DNA of 64,000 nucleotides from Janthinobacterium rivuli (GCF_029690045.1 NZ_CP121464.1:744001-808000), one strand, 5' to 3'; shown: positions 35,201 through 43,820, numbered from the stretch's first letter. Notes: generated by a model from the sequence alone, not told the origin. Program-made: numbers and translations.

Positions 35201-35504
35201 AAATGGCGATGAAATTTACCTGGAGACGCCGGGTGGCAAGGCCAGGGCCACGGTGATGCTGCGCCATGGCGTGCAGCGCGGCGTGATCGCCATCGAACAC
35301 GGTTTCGGCCACAAGGAGCACGGCGCGCGCGCCCACCGCATCGGCAAATCGCGTCAGCCCGACGAGCCCGCAATCGGCGCCGGCATCAACCTGAATGACC
35401 TGGGGCTGACGGACCCGAGCCGCGGCGACAAGAACGTGTTTGTCGATCCCGTCTCGGGCACGTCGGTGCGGCAGGGACTGCCGGCGCGCATCGTGCGGGT
35501 TTAG
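32283..35504 (+). CDS. ttrA: Tetrathionate reductase catalytic subunit TtrA
   Basis: TtrA is a bis-molybdopterin enzyme that reduces tetrathionate to thiosulfate during anaerobic respiration. The 1073 residues match TtrA size. The N-terminus has a Tat-like signal (KRRKLLRYG). The 4Fe-4S cluster cysteines are C93, C96, C100 and C158. A likely Mo ligand is C274 in GSYCGGAYRSG. The C-terminal molydopterin-binding domain ends near residue 1060. It follows ttrC within an operon. Its stop overlaps the stop of ttrR on the opposite strand by four bases. The exact substrate is inferred; another sulfur oxyanion or arsenate relative cannot be excluded. Confidence 0.85.
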   Translation: MNERTNNDDRNDGPEDENEKRRKLLRYGAIGGGLAAFAASFSTTAGRMVDHALGKDKPVQKLHGNSLPPEFSVDTATGKLTVNPDQQVSYTMCMGCTTFCGVRVRLDKKSGKVLRVAGNPYSPLSADPALPYQTSIRDSFVSLSRFQEKGLKGRSTACGRGNGVLEQMESPFRVLAPMKRVGPRGGGQWEPIAFDQLVKEVTEGGDLFGEGHVQGLRALRELEKPIDPAQPELGPQVNQVGLMCSTDDGRLAFGTRFFKQSYGSLNLVNHGSYCGGAYRSGSGAMFGDMKKMPHAKVDLENTEFCIFVGTAPGNAGNPFKRQGTLIAKARSGKREFSYVVVDPVLTNADSLAAGDRSRWVPIKPGTDGALAMAMIRWIIEHERYDRNFLVQPNLKVAEAAGEAAWCNATHLVISEKGHPRDGRYLRASDIGAVELAEEERYKDGDAFCVIDAATQAIVPHNVAKGEARLFFDGPLDVLGAPLHLKTAMTMLNEEAQRHSMDEYSAACGIGRDIIEGLAQELTSHGKRAAVNAHGGMMSGAGFYNAYALVMLNTLIGNLNRKGGTLVNGGSFKDAGPGPRYNLESFDGEIKAAGMPIGRNVPYEKTSEFKLKKEAGKAYPARAPWYPNAPALATEWLTSAMNGYPYTLKALILWSCNPVYGITGLRAQIGKELADPKKIPLIVAIDPFINESSAFADYLLPDTLLYESWGWAGAWGGMPVKMSTARWPVVEPRVQKTPDGQTICMESFFIALAKTMALPGFGPDALQDTDGQRFPLQRAEDWYLRGGANIAWQGKTSVPDASDDDIELSGVARIRPELERTLKPEEWRKVAFMLARGGRYQSYGEMFGLRLPPPANPKAPAAPVPVIGETPYPQDWSTHRYLKQMMLYNEGLGVSKNSLSGKRFPGTPAWRVAAFADGTPVRKTYPASEWPFELISFKSALQNSYSIGARRLRGIHPDNPVAVHPDDAARLKLQNGDEIYLETPGGKARATVMLRHGVQRGVIAIEHGFGHKEHGARAHRIGKSRQPDEPAIGAGINLNDLGLTDPSRGDKNVFVDPVSGTSVRQGLPARIVRV

Positions 35505-36115
35505 ATTTGTCCACCTGCCATCAGCAGCCGGGCCACCTCGGCTGCTGAGTGCAGGCCCAGTTTTTCCATCGTGTTATGGCGGTGCACCTGCACCGTTTTA
35601 TCGCTGATGCCCAGTTCGCGGGCGATGACTTTCGAGGCTTTGCCTTCGGCCATCAGCAGCGCCACTTCGCGCTCGCGCACGGTGAGCCTGGCCAGTGCCG
35701 TTTGCGCCGTATTCGCGCTGGCGGCGCTGCGGCTTTCTGCCACGCTGCGGGCCACGGCGCGCGAGACGGCGTCCAGCAATACCTGATCTTTGCACGGCTT
35801 TTCCAGAAAATCGCAGGCGCCCGCCTTCATCGTTTGCACGGCCATGGCCAGGTCGCCGTGGCCGCTGAGGAAAATCACGGGCAGCGCGATCGCATGGTGC
35901 GACAATTCCTGTTGCAGCTCCAGCCCGCTCATCAAAGGCATGCGCACGTCGAGCAGCAAGCAGCCAGGCGCCTGGCCCTCGTAGCGCTGCAGGAAATCGC
36001 GCGCCGACTCGAACGTTTCCACTTTCCAGCCGGCCGAATCGAACAGATAGGCCAGCGAACGGCGCATGGCGGCGTCGTCGTCGACGACAAAGATGATCGC
36101 ATCGCTTTCACTCAT
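35501..36115 (-). CDS. ttrR: Tetrathionate response regulator TtrR (FixJ/NarL-like)
   Basis: The 204-residue regulator has a FixJ-type receiver with VDDDAAM near 10-16, phosphoacceptor in LLDVRMP, and lysine in LEKPCKD. It ends in a LuxR-type helix-turn-helix (LTVREREVALLMAEGKASK, ISDKTVQVHRHN). Its start overlaps the ttrS end by four bases. By analogy with characterised TtrSR systems it should activate ttrBCA when tetrathionate is present. Confidence 0.88.
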   Translation of the reverse strand: MSESDAIIFVVDDDAAMRRSLAYLFDSAGWKVETFESARDFLQRYEGQAPGCLLLDVRMPLMSGLELQQELSHHAIALPVIFLSGHGDLAMAVQTMKAGACDFLEKPCKDQVLLDAVSRAVARSVAESRSAASANTAQTALARLTVREREVALLMAEGKASKVIARELGISDKTVQVHRHNTMEKLGLHSAAEVARLLMAGGQI

Positions 36116-37914
36116 GGTGTTTCCTCTTGTATTTCCTTGTGCGCTTCCATATGGCTATCTTCGGGCAGGCGGAACCAGACCGTCAAGCCAGGCGCATCCG
36201 CGTTGGCGTGTGCCGACAGGCTGCCACCGAACGATTCGATGATGCTTTTGCTGAGCGACATGCCCAGGCCCAGGCCTTCAGCCTTGGTGGTGAAAAATGG
36301 TTCGAACAATCGCGCCATCTGCGCCGCATCGAGGCCGCAGCCGGCGTCGCGCACGGCCACCGTGCAGGCGCCGTTTTCACGGTGCAGCAGCACGCCGATG
36401 GGGTGTGCTGGATTGTCGTTTTCCACCTGCGCATCGAGCGCATTTTTCAATAAATTGAGCAGCACCTGCTGCACTTGCTGCGGGTCGGCCAGCACGCGCG
36501 GCGCAAGCCTGGCGCTGTCGTGGCGCCAGTCTATCCTTGCCTGTGGATGGGCCGCGCGGAACAGCGATACTGCTTGCTCCACGGCGTCGGCCAGGGCGAA
36601 GGCCGTGCTGTGCGCGGGACGTTTTTGCGCCATCGCGCGGATGTGGCGGATGATGGCGCCCGCACGCTCGCTTTGCGTGGCGATTTCCTGCGCGCCATCG
36701 AGCAGCGGCGCCGCGTCGAGGCGGCCCGCCGTGATGCGGCGCGCCATGCCGCGCGCGAAATTGCCGATGGCGGCCAGCGGCTGGTTCAGTTCGTGCGCGA
36801 TGGCGCTGGCCATCTCGCCCAAAATCGCCAGGCGCGCCGTGTGATCGAGCGTGGCCTGGCGCTGGCGCGCCTGCTCTTCCAGCGCGCGCTGCTGGTGCTG
36901 GGCCGCGCGCAATTGCTCCGTGCGCCGGCTGACCAGGTATTCCACGCGCACCGTGTGCACGGCCCAGGCCACGAGCAGGGCCAGCACCAGCAGCATCCAG
37001 CCCCAGTAGCGGCGCAGCGCCGTCTCGAACGTTAGCTTGTCCAGGTAGGCGTAGGGGCCGATGTGCAAGTCGCGGAACAGTTCATCGACGATCTGGTAAT
37101 CGCTGGGCACCGTCCAGCTATAGCCCTCTTCGGTGCGCGGCATGGCCAGCAGGGCCTGCGCCACTTTTTTTGCCAGCGCGGGCGGCGTCTGGCGCAGGGC
37201 CACGAAGGGCCAGTCCGGATACAGCCGCGACGAGCTGGCGCAGCGAAAGCCGGGTATCGGGCGCGTGGTGATCACGCGCAGTTCCTCGGCGCGCACTTCA
37301 CCGCGCGCCACCATCTGTTCCAGCAAACATGTGCGCACGATGCCCGCATCCATGCGTCCGGCCCGCACGGCGTCGATGATCTGCTGCGAGGGAAAACCGC
37401 TGTAGCGCAGGCTGGCAAAATCGTGCGCGGGATCGATGCCCGCTTCGCGCAGTTCGCGCGCGGCGATCTGGTAGCCGCCAAAGGCGTCGGGCGCCACGGC
37501 CATCACATTCTTGCCCGCCAGGTCGGCCAGGTCATGCAGCGGCGACGCGCTGCGCACGACGATGGCCGAGCCGATGGCCTGGCGCGGCGAGTCCGTCCAT
37601 GGCGATTCCAGGGTGGCGATGCGGCTGGCGCCGTCGCTGTGTTCGAGCGCCACGTAATGGCCGCTGCTGGTGATGGCAAAGGCGATCGCTTGCGACTGCA
37701 CGGCGCGCGTCAGGCCCGCCTGGTCATAGTCGGCCAGGATGAAACGGATACCGGGAATGCTGGCCTGCAGGTGGCGCGTCACGTACGACCAGTCCTGCTG
37801 CACGGCGTCGCCGCCCTTGTAGGCCAGCACGCCGATGCGGACCTCTGGTAGCGCCGTGTCGGCATGCACTGGCGCGAGCAGGAGGGCCAGCGCCAGTAGG
37901 ACAAGCCTGCGCAC
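36112..37914 (-). CDS. ttrS: Tetrathionate sensor kinase TtrS
   Basis: The 600-residue sensor has a signal peptide, a periplasmic PhnD-like ligand-binding domain (about 20-285), one membrane helix (about 308-325), a coiled linker, a dimerisation domain with the phosphoacceptor histidine in ASAIAHELNQPLAAI, and an ATPase domain (NLLKNALDA, DAGCGLD, GLGLGMSLSKSI). This architecture is distinctive of TtrS. The GTG start lies at 37914 and shares a base with the mutY stop (TAGTG), so ttrS is translationally coupled to mutY. Confidence 0.88.
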   Translation of the reverse strand: MRRLVLLALALLLAPVHADTALPEVRIGVLAYKGGDAVQQDWSYVTRHLQASIPGIRFILADYDQAGLTRAVQSQAIAFAITSSGHYVALEHSDGASRIATLESPWTDSPRQAIGSAIVVRSASPLHDLADLAGKNVMAVAPDAFGGYQIAARELREAGIDPAHDFASLRYSGFPSQQIIDAVRAGRMDAGIVRTCLLEQMVARGEVRAEELRVITTRPIPGFRCASSSRLYPDWPFVALRQTPPALAKKVAQALLAMPRTEEGYSWTVPSDYQIVDELFRDLHIGPYAYLDKLTFETALRRYWGWMLLVLALLVAWAVHTVRVEYLVSRRTEQLRAAQHQQRALEEQARQRQATLDHTARLAILGEMASAIAHELNQPLAAIGNFARGMARRITAGRLDAAPLLDGAQEIATQSERAGAIIRHIRAMAQKRPAHSTAFALADAVEQAVSLFRAAHPQARIDWRHDSARLAPRVLADPQQVQQVLLNLLKNALDAQVENDNPAHPIGVLLHRENGACTVAVRDAGCGLDAAQMARLFEPFFTTKAEGLGLGMSLSKSIIESFGGSLSAHANADAPGLTVWFRLPEDSHMEAHKEIQEETP

Positions 37915-39077
37915 TAAAACATGCTGCGCTGCGCCGAACGCGCATCGCCGAACAGGTCCAGCAGCAGTTTTTTGATGGGGGCCGGCAGCGGCGCATCGGC
38001 GATTTTCGCGCCGTCGTACCAGACGTGCGTCGCTTCTCCTGCCAGCGCCAGACGGCGCGCCAGGGTGATGCTGCAGGGGACGATGTGCAGCTTGTAGTGC
38101 GTGAAGACGTGCACGATGGGCAGCAGCCGTTCCTGCGATTCGATTTCGCCGAACGGCGCCACGGCGCGCGCCAGCGCATCCTGGTCGATGTCGCGTGGAG
38201 AGTCTGCATCGGCCAGCACGTGGCCATCGAGTTCGGGCAGGGACAGCAAGCCGCCCCAGATGCCCGAGCCGGGACGCTGCTCCAGCAGCACCTGGCCGTC
38301 GTTGATGACGACGAGCATGACGGCGTGTTTTTCCGGGCTGGTTTTCTTCGGCTTGCGCACAGGTAAGTCTTTAACCCGATGGGTGGCGTAGGCCACGCAG
38401 CGCGGCTGCAAGGGGCAGCGGCCGCAATCGGGGCTGCTGCGCGTGCACAGGGTGGCGCCGAAGTCCATCAGGCCCTGTGTGTAGGCTTCGATGCCGGTTT
38501 CAGGCAGCAGCGCTTCGGCGCGGCGCCACATGGCTTCCTCGACCCGTTTTTCGCCGGGATAGGCATCGATGCCGAAGGTGCGCGCGAACACGCGCTTGAC
38601 GTTGCCATCCATGATGGCCGCGCGCGTGCCGCTGGAAAACGCGGAGATAGCGGCCGCCGTCGAGCGGCCGATGCCGGGCAGGTCGGCCAGCAGGGCCGGG
38701 TCGCTGGGGAACACGCCGTCGTATTCGGCCACCACGCGCTGCGCGCACTTGTGCAGATTGCGCGCCCGCGTGTAGTAGCCAAGGCCGCTCCACTGCGCCA
38801 TCACGTCTTCGACGGGCGCGCTAGCGAGGTCGCGCAGGGTGGGGAAGCGTTCGAGGAAGCGCGCGTAGTAGCCGAGTACGGCGGTCACCTGCGTTTGCTG
38901 CAGCATGATTTCGGACAGCCAGATCAGGTAAGCGTCGCGCGTGTTTTGCCAGGGCAGCGCGTGGCGTCCATGCTGCTTTTGCCAGGCGATGACGGTGGCG
39001 GAAAAAGTCGGGTCGACGTAATTTTCAAAAGACGCTGTGCCTGTGGCGGGCGAGAGCGGATGCAGCAAACGTTTCAT
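37914..39077 (-). CDS. mutY: A/G-specific adenine glycosylase MutY
   Basis: MutY removes adenine mispaired with 8-oxoguanine. The 387 residues include the helix-hairpin-helix with catalytic Asp (LPGIGRSTAAAISAF, IMDGNVKRV), the 4Fe-4S loop C-x6-C-x2-C-x5-C (CTRSSPDCGRCPLQPRC) and a C-terminal NUDIX-like domain that reads 8-oxoG (GIWGGLLSLPEL, HVFTHYKLHI). GGAAA lies upstream of ATG 39077. It follows the dynamin-like gene by 23 bases and overlaps ttrS by one base. Confidence 0.94.
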   Translation of the reverse strand: MKRLLHPLSPATGTASFENYVDPTFSATVIAWQKQHGRHALPWQNTRDAYLIWLSEIMLQQTQVTAVLGYYARFLERFPTLRDLASAPVEDVMAQWSGLGYYTRARNLHKCAQRVVAEYDGVFPSDPALLADLPGIGRSTAAAISAFSSGTRAAIMDGNVKRVFARTFGIDAYPGEKRVEEAMWRRAEALLPETGIEAYTQGLMDFGATLCTRSSPDCGRCPLQPRCVAYATHRVKDLPVRKPKKTSPEKHAVMLVVINDGQVLLEQRPGSGIWGGLLSLPELDGHVLADADSPRDIDQDALARAVAPFGEIESQERLLPIVHVFTHYKLHIVPCSITLARRLALAGEATHVWYDGAKIADAPLPAPIKKLLLDLFGDARSAQRSMF

Positions 39078-39100
39078 GCAGAGTTTCCAGTGTTTTTTTG

Positions 39101-41002
39101 TTAGGTCGCGCTGGCGGCGCGCAGGGCAGCGAGCAATTGCGCTAGCTGCGCCTTGTCGCGTTCGAGCGCCGCCAGGCTCGCCTCGAAGCCGGCGATTTTC
39201 TGTTCCAGGCTGCCCGTGGCGTCATGGATGCGCTGGATCGAGGCAAAGCGCAGTTTCAGCTGCTCCTTGTACTCGACGATCTGCGCTTCGAGCGGTGCCA
39301 TGATGACTTTCAGCCAGGCGCTGGCGTCGTCGTTGGCGTTGGTGAAGCTGCGGCGCACGCGCGAAGCGATAGTGTCGAAGAATTTTTCCATCAGCACGAC
39401 GCGGCTGGTGGTGAGCAGGGTCGCCGTGCCGAACTGCTTATGGTAGACGGCTTCGATATCGGCGATCTCCTGGCGGTAGCGGGCCAGCGAAAACGGCATC
39501 GGCAAGGCCAGCGCCAGGCCATGCTCGGAAGCGAATTTGCGGTACATCACGTTCATCATTTCCGTGATCTCGGACGTCTTGCCTTCCGAGCGGTCCAGGT
39601 TGCTGGCGATGCGCTCGAAATACTGGCGCACGGCTTCGCGCAGGCCCGTGAAAAAGCGGCTGCGCTGCATGGCCGCGCGCACGCCATCGATATCGTCGCG
39701 CACGATGTCCATGCCCAGGCTTGTATACAGCTCCGTTGACAGGCGGGTAAATACGGCGCGCGTCGCTTGCAGCTTGAACAGGCTGCTGTCGAATTCCTTC
39801 TTCTCGATATCGATGCGCCGCATCATGTGCGCGATCACGCTCTGGTTCTTGCCGCGCAGGCTGTGCAGCTCGTGCAGCTGCTCGGCGATGCCGCGCGCGC
39901 GGGCCGCCGCCTGCACCTGCTGCGCCGCTTCGATGGCGTCCAGGTCGAATGCCAGCTGGCGCCGGATGATGTCCTTGCGCGCGGGGATCAGCTCCTCGAA
40001 CAGGGCCGTCTCCAGCGCCTGCAGGCGGCTCTTTTCCAGCAGCGCCGCATCGTGGTTGATCTTGCCCACCAGGGCTTTTTGCGCCGAGACGGGAAACACC
40101 TGACTCGCGTCCAGTGTCAACAGATGCGCCACGCTGGCTTGCTGGCGTTCGATCGCTTGCGCCACCTCGGCATCGCCGCGCAATTCGTCCCACATGCTGT
40201 CGATCTTGTTGAGCACCACCAGGCGCCCGGCGCCGGCGCCGATATGGTTGCGCCACACCTCGATGTCGCTGCGCGTGACGCCCGTGTCGGCCGCCAGAAT
40301 GAACAGCACCGCGTGCGCGTTCGGAATCAGGTTCAGTGTCAGTTCCGGTTCCGTGCCGATGGCGTTCAGGCCGGGCGTATCGAGGATGACGAGGCCCTGT
40401 TTCAGCAGCGGATGGGGGAAGTTGATGATGGCGTGGCGCCACATGGAGATTTCCACCTGGCCGTCCTCGTCCAGCATGGCGGGGGCATCCGCGTCGTCGG
40501 CGTCGTACAGGCCGTAGCGCGCCGCTTCCTCGACGCTGACTTTTTTCGTCAGGCTGACCTGGCGGATGGCGTCCTGCATGTCGTCGCCCGCCTCGATGTT
40601 CAGGGGCAGGACGGTCCAGGCGGCGGGCAGGTCGCGGTAGTCGCTGGTAGACAGGTTTTGCGCGCGCGTCTCGATGGGCAGCAGCCGGATCGATGGCGGC
40701 CAGGCCGCGTCATACAGCAGCTCGGTGGGACACATGGTGGTGCGGCCCGCGCCCGAGGGCAGGATGCGCTGGCCGTAGCCGGCAAAGAAGATGGCGTTGA
40801 TCAGCTCGGATTTGCCGCGCGAGAATTCCGCCACGAAGGCGACGGATAAACGGTCGTCGAGCAGGCGGGAACCACAGCGCGCCAGGCGCAGCGCGGAGGC
40901 GCCGTCGACCAGGCCCGCCGCGCTGGCGGCTTGCCGGTATGCCTGCAAGGCGGCCTGCACGTCCTGCCGCCATGCGCTGTATTGTTCCAGGTCTCTGACC
41001 AT
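39101..41002 (-). CDS. Dynamin-like GTPase
   Basis: The 633-residue protein is predicted to be a bacterial dynamin-family GTPase acting at membranes. The GTPase domain has G1 EFSRGKSE (59-66), G3 LDTPGL (208-212) and G4 NKID (265-268). The first glycine of G1 is replaced by Ala (AEFSRGKS) and the residue after GKS is Glu instead of Ser/Thr. The C-terminal half is helical with coiled coils (about 340-420 and 580-630), like the stalk of such proteins. No membrane helix is visible. ATG 41002 is chosen because AGGGGAG lies just upstream; the ATG at 41020 lacks a site. It sits between mutM and mutY, 21 bases after mutM. Confidence 0.82.
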   Translation of the reverse strand: MVRDLEQYSAWRQDVQAALQAYRQAASAAGLVDGASALRLARCGSRLLDDRLSVAFVAEFSRGKSELINAIFFAGYGQRILPSGAGRTTMCPTELLYDAAWPPSIRLLPIETRAQNLSTSDYRDLPAAWTVLPLNIEAGDDMQDAIRQVSLTKKVSVEEAARYGLYDADDADAPAMLDEDGQVEISMWRHAIINFPHPLLKQGLVILDTPGLNAIGTEPELTLNLIPNAHAVLFILAADTGVTRSDIEVWRNHIGAGAGRLVVLNKIDSMWDELRGDAEVAQAIERQQASVAHLLTLDASQVFPVSAQKALVGKINHDAALLEKSRLQALETALFEELIPARKDIIRRQLAFDLDAIEAAQQVQAAARARGIAEQLHELHSLRGKNQSVIAHMMRRIDIEKKEFDSSLFKLQATRAVFTRLSTELYTSLGMDIVRDDIDGVRAAMQRSRFFTGLREAVRQYFERIASNLDRSEGKTSEITEMMNVMYRKFASEHGLALALPMPFSLARYRQEIADIEAVYHKQFGTATLLTTSRVVLMEKFFDTIASRVRRSFTNANDDASAWLKVIMAPLEAQIVEYKEQLKLRFASIQRIHDATGSLEQKIAGFEASLAALERDKAQLAQLLAALRAASAT

Positions 41003-41023
41003 CTGCTCCCCTTTACCCATGAC

Positions 41024-41860
41024 TTACTTTTGACAGTTCACGCAGTAAAACGTGGAACGCTGTCCCTGCACGATCTGGCGGATAGGCGCGCCGCAGACGC
41101 GGCAGGGCTTGCCCGCGCGGTTGTACGTGAAATACGTCTGCTGGAAGTAGCCGGACTGGCCGTTCACGCCGATGAAGTCGCGCAGGGTGCTGCCGCCCTG
41201 CACGATGGCTTCGGCCAGCACGTCGCGGATCGCTTGCGCCAGTTTCTCATAGCGGGCCAGGCCGATGCGCCGGGCTGGCGTCTTCGGGTTGATCCCCGCG
41301 CGGAACAGGCTTTCGGAACAATAGATATTGCCCACGCCGACGACAATGTCGCCCGCCATCAGCACCTGCTTGATGTTGGTGCCCTTGTTGCGCGTTTTTT
41401 CGAACAGCAGCTGGCCCGTGAAGCCGCCTTCCAGCGGTTCCGTGCCGAGTCCCCGCAGCAGCGCGTGGCCGTCCAGCGGGCCATCGGCCTCGTCGTGCCA
41501 CAGCACGGCGCCGAAGCGGCGCGGGTCCGTCATGCGCAGCACCTGGCTGCCCCCTTGCGCGTCTTCCACGACAAGGTCGAAATGGTCGTGTTTTTGCGCC
41601 TCCGTCCCCGGCGGCAGCACGCGCAAATGACCGGACATGCCCAGGTGGATGATCAGGGTGCCGTGGCGGAAGTGGATCAGCAGGTATTTGCCGCGCCGCC
41701 CCGTCAGGCCAATGGTTTGCCCGGACAATTGGTCGCCCAGGGCAGGGGGGAAGGGCCAGCGCAGGCCGTCGCGGCGCAGCACGACGGAGCGCACGGCGCG
41801 CCCTTCAAGGTGGGGCGCAACACCGCGCCGTGTGACTTCGACTTCTGGCAATTCTGGCAT
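41024..41860 (-). CDS. mutM: Formamidopyrimidine-DNA glycosylase MutM (Fpg)
   Basis: Fpg excises 8-oxoguanine and formamidopyrimidines and nicks the strand. The 278 residues begin with the catalytic proline-glutamate pair (MPELPEVE). They contain the conserved Lys loop (GRRGKYLL), the H2TH region (NIYCSESLF) and a C-terminal zinc finger (CRVCGAP and CVNCQK). It is the first gene of a minus-strand cluster with the dynamin-like gene, mutY, ttrS and ttrR, and is divergent from the TPR gene. Confidence 0.95.
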   Translation of the reverse strand: MPELPEVEVTRRGVAPHLEGRAVRSVVLRRDGLRWPFPPALGDQLSGQTIGLTGRRGKYLLIHFRHGTLIIHLGMSGHLRVLPPGTEAQKHDHFDLVVEDAQGGSQVLRMTDPRRFGAVLWHDEADGPLDGHALLRGLGTEPLEGGFTGQLLFEKTRNKGTNIKQVLMAGDIVVGVGNIYCSESLFRAGINPKTPARRIGLARYEKLAQAIRDVLAEAIVQGGSTLRDFIGVNGQSGYFQQTYFTYNRAGKPCRVCGAPIRQIVQGQRSTFYCVNCQK

Positions 41861-42027
41861 AGGGCTCGAATAGTGGAAAACCGGGTAAAAAACAGGCGGG
41901 TTGCCGGCCGATGGCTGGCCCGGACACGCTGCGCCGCCACGACATATATATTTCGTTACATACGTGAAGTACGCGATAGCCGCGTTGGGCGTAGAATCAA
42001 ACTTTGCCGTTTAGCCAGGATCCGCCT

Positions 42028-43815
42028 TTGAAAAACGCTTTCGCCATTGTAACCTTGTCCGCCCTGATGGCCACGCATGCCATGGCACAGACGCCTGTCG
42101 CCCCTGCCGATGCCGCGGCCGGCCCCACTGCGGCCGCGCCCACCGCGCCGCAGGAGCCGGACACCTCCAAGGAGGGGGCCGGCGGCGACGGGCTGCCGAA
42201 GGTCGAATTGAGCAGCGATTTGCTGTACAAGCTGACCAAGGCTGAAATGGAATTCAAGAGCGGCCAGTGGCAAGGGCCGTACGTGACGATGATGGTGGCG
42301 GCGCAGCAGACGCGCGATCCTCGCCTGGCGCGCCGCGCGTCCGAAATGGCGCTGGCCGCCAAGCAGGGCAGCGAAGCGCTGGCGGCCATCCGCCTGTGGC
42401 GCGAGCTGGCGCCCGAATCGGATGAGGCGACCCAGTTCTTCCTCGGCTTCGTCGTGTTGACGGACAAGATCGAGGAAGCGGAGCCGATTTTTGCCGAGCG
42501 CCTGGCCAATGCGCCAGGGGGCGCGCGCGGCGTGGCCCTGTTCCAGATGCAGCAGATCCTGTCGCGCTCGAATGACAAGCTGTTTGCGTATGCCATGCTT
42601 ACGCGCCTGGTGCAGCCCTACCTGGACATGTTCGAAGCGCACCTGGTGCTGGCGCAAGGCGCCCTGTCGCTTGGCGAGCGTGAGCGCGCCATCCGTGAAG
42701 CGAACAAGGCGCTGGCCATCAAGCCGAATTCCGAACTGGCCGTGCTGACCCTGGCGCAGGTGACGGGCGAACCGGAGGCGGCAAACAAGGTGCTGGCCGC
42801 CTTTTTGCAAAAGAATCCGGACGCCGTCGAAGTGCGCGGCGCGTATGCGCGCCTGCTGGTCGAGCAAAAACAGCTGGAGCCGGCGCGCGAGCAGTTCCTG
42901 CTGCTGCTGAAAAGCCAGCCCGATAATCTGGGCGGCCTGTATGCGCTCGGCATCGTGGCGCTGCAGCTGGAAGACACCAAGGGCGCGGAGCAGTACTTCA
43001 AGCGCTTCCTGGCCGTGCTCGACAAATCTCCTGGCGACGCGCGCGATCCGTTCAAGGCCCTGATGATACTGTCGCAGATCGCCGAGACGCGCGGCGATAC
43101 GGCCGGCGCCATCGCCTGGCTGGACAAGGTCGACAACAGCGCATCAAGCGGTTATGTCGAGGCGCGCTTGCGCCGCGCCCAGCTGATCGCCCGTGGCGGC
43201 AATCTCGATGCGGCGCGCAAGGCGCTGACGGAAATCGAAACGGACGATCCGGCAAGCCAGGCGCAGGTGCTGCTGGTCGACGCGCAATTCCTGCGCGACG
43301 CCGGCTACGTGCAAAGCGCGTACACGGTGCTGGAAAACGCCTTGCTGCGCTTCCCCGATAATCCGGAACTGCTGTACGACTACGCCTTGCTGGCCGAGCG
43401 CCTGGATAAGCTCGAGCTGATGGAAGCGAGCCTGCGCCGCGTGATGGCGCTGGCGCCCAACAATCAGCATGCCTACAACGCCCTCGGCTACTCGCTGGCC
43501 GAGCGGGGCATCCGCTTGCCGGAAGCCCATGCGCTGATCGAAAAAGCCTTGCAGATGGCGCCGGGTGACCCCTTCATCATGGACAGCATGGGTTGGGTAC
43601 AGTTCCGCATGGGCAACCTGGCCGCCGCGGAAAACGCGCTGCGCCGCGCGTATGCCGTGCGCAGCGATCCGGAAATCGCCGTCCACCTGGGCGAAGTCTT
43701 GTGGCAGAAGGGCGACAAGGCCGAAGCGCAAAAGCTGTGGCGCGAAGCGCAAGGCAAGGACCCGAAAAACGACGCGCTGAAAAGTACCCTGGCGCGCTTG
43801 AATGTCAGTTTGTGA
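42028..43815 (+). CDS. Secreted or periplasmic TPR-repeat protein
   Basis: The 595-residue protein has a 20-residue signal (MKNAFAIVTL to AMAQ), a Pro/Ala-rich spacer and about ten tetratricopeptide-type repeats from residue 60 to the end (for example AYNALGYSLAERG, DSMGWVQFRMG). Such proteins are scaffolds; no enzyme motif is seen. The TTG at 42028 is preferred because AGGA lies seven bases upstream; an in-frame TTG at 42004 has no site. This gene precedes lolB in Betaproteobacteria, so a role in envelope lipoprotein or surface assembly is possible but inferred. Confidence 0.85.
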   Translation: MKNAFAIVTLSALMATHAMAQTPVAPADAAAGPTAAAPTAPQEPDTSKEGAGGDGLPKVELSSDLLYKLTKAEMEFKSGQWQGPYVTMMVAAQQTRDPRLARRASEMALAAKQGSEALAAIRLWRELAPESDEATQFFLGFVVLTDKIEEAEPIFAERLANAPGGARGVALFQMQQILSRSNDKLFAYAMLTRLVQPYLDMFEAHLVLAQGALSLGERERAIREANKALAIKPNSELAVLTLAQVTGEPEAANKVLAAFLQKNPDAVEVRGAYARLLVEQKQLEPAREQFLLLLKSQPDNLGGLYALGIVALQLEDTKGAEQYFKRFLAVLDKSPGDARDPFKALMILSQIAETRGDTAGAIAWLDKVDNSASSGYVEARLRRAQLIARGGNLDAARKALTEIETDDPASQAQVLLVDAQFLRDAGYVQSAYTVLENALLRFPDNPELLYDYALLAERLDKLELMEASLRRVMALAPNNQHAYNALGYSLAERGIRLPEAHALIEKALQMAPGDPFIMDSMGWVQFRMGNLAAAENALRRAYAVRSDPEIAVHLGEVLWQKGDKAEAQKLWREAQGKDPKNDALKSTLARLNVSL

Positions 43816-43820
43816 TTGTT

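Noticed and set aside
32355..35336. A 993-codon open frame on the minus strand opposite ttrA
   Set aside because: It is a shadow of the GC-rich ttrA gene. Its translation is rich in Arg, His, Gln and Ala without domains, while ttrA has all expected motifs. The same applies to long antisense frames at 451-2673, 6232-8415, 12970-15222 and 30401-32350.
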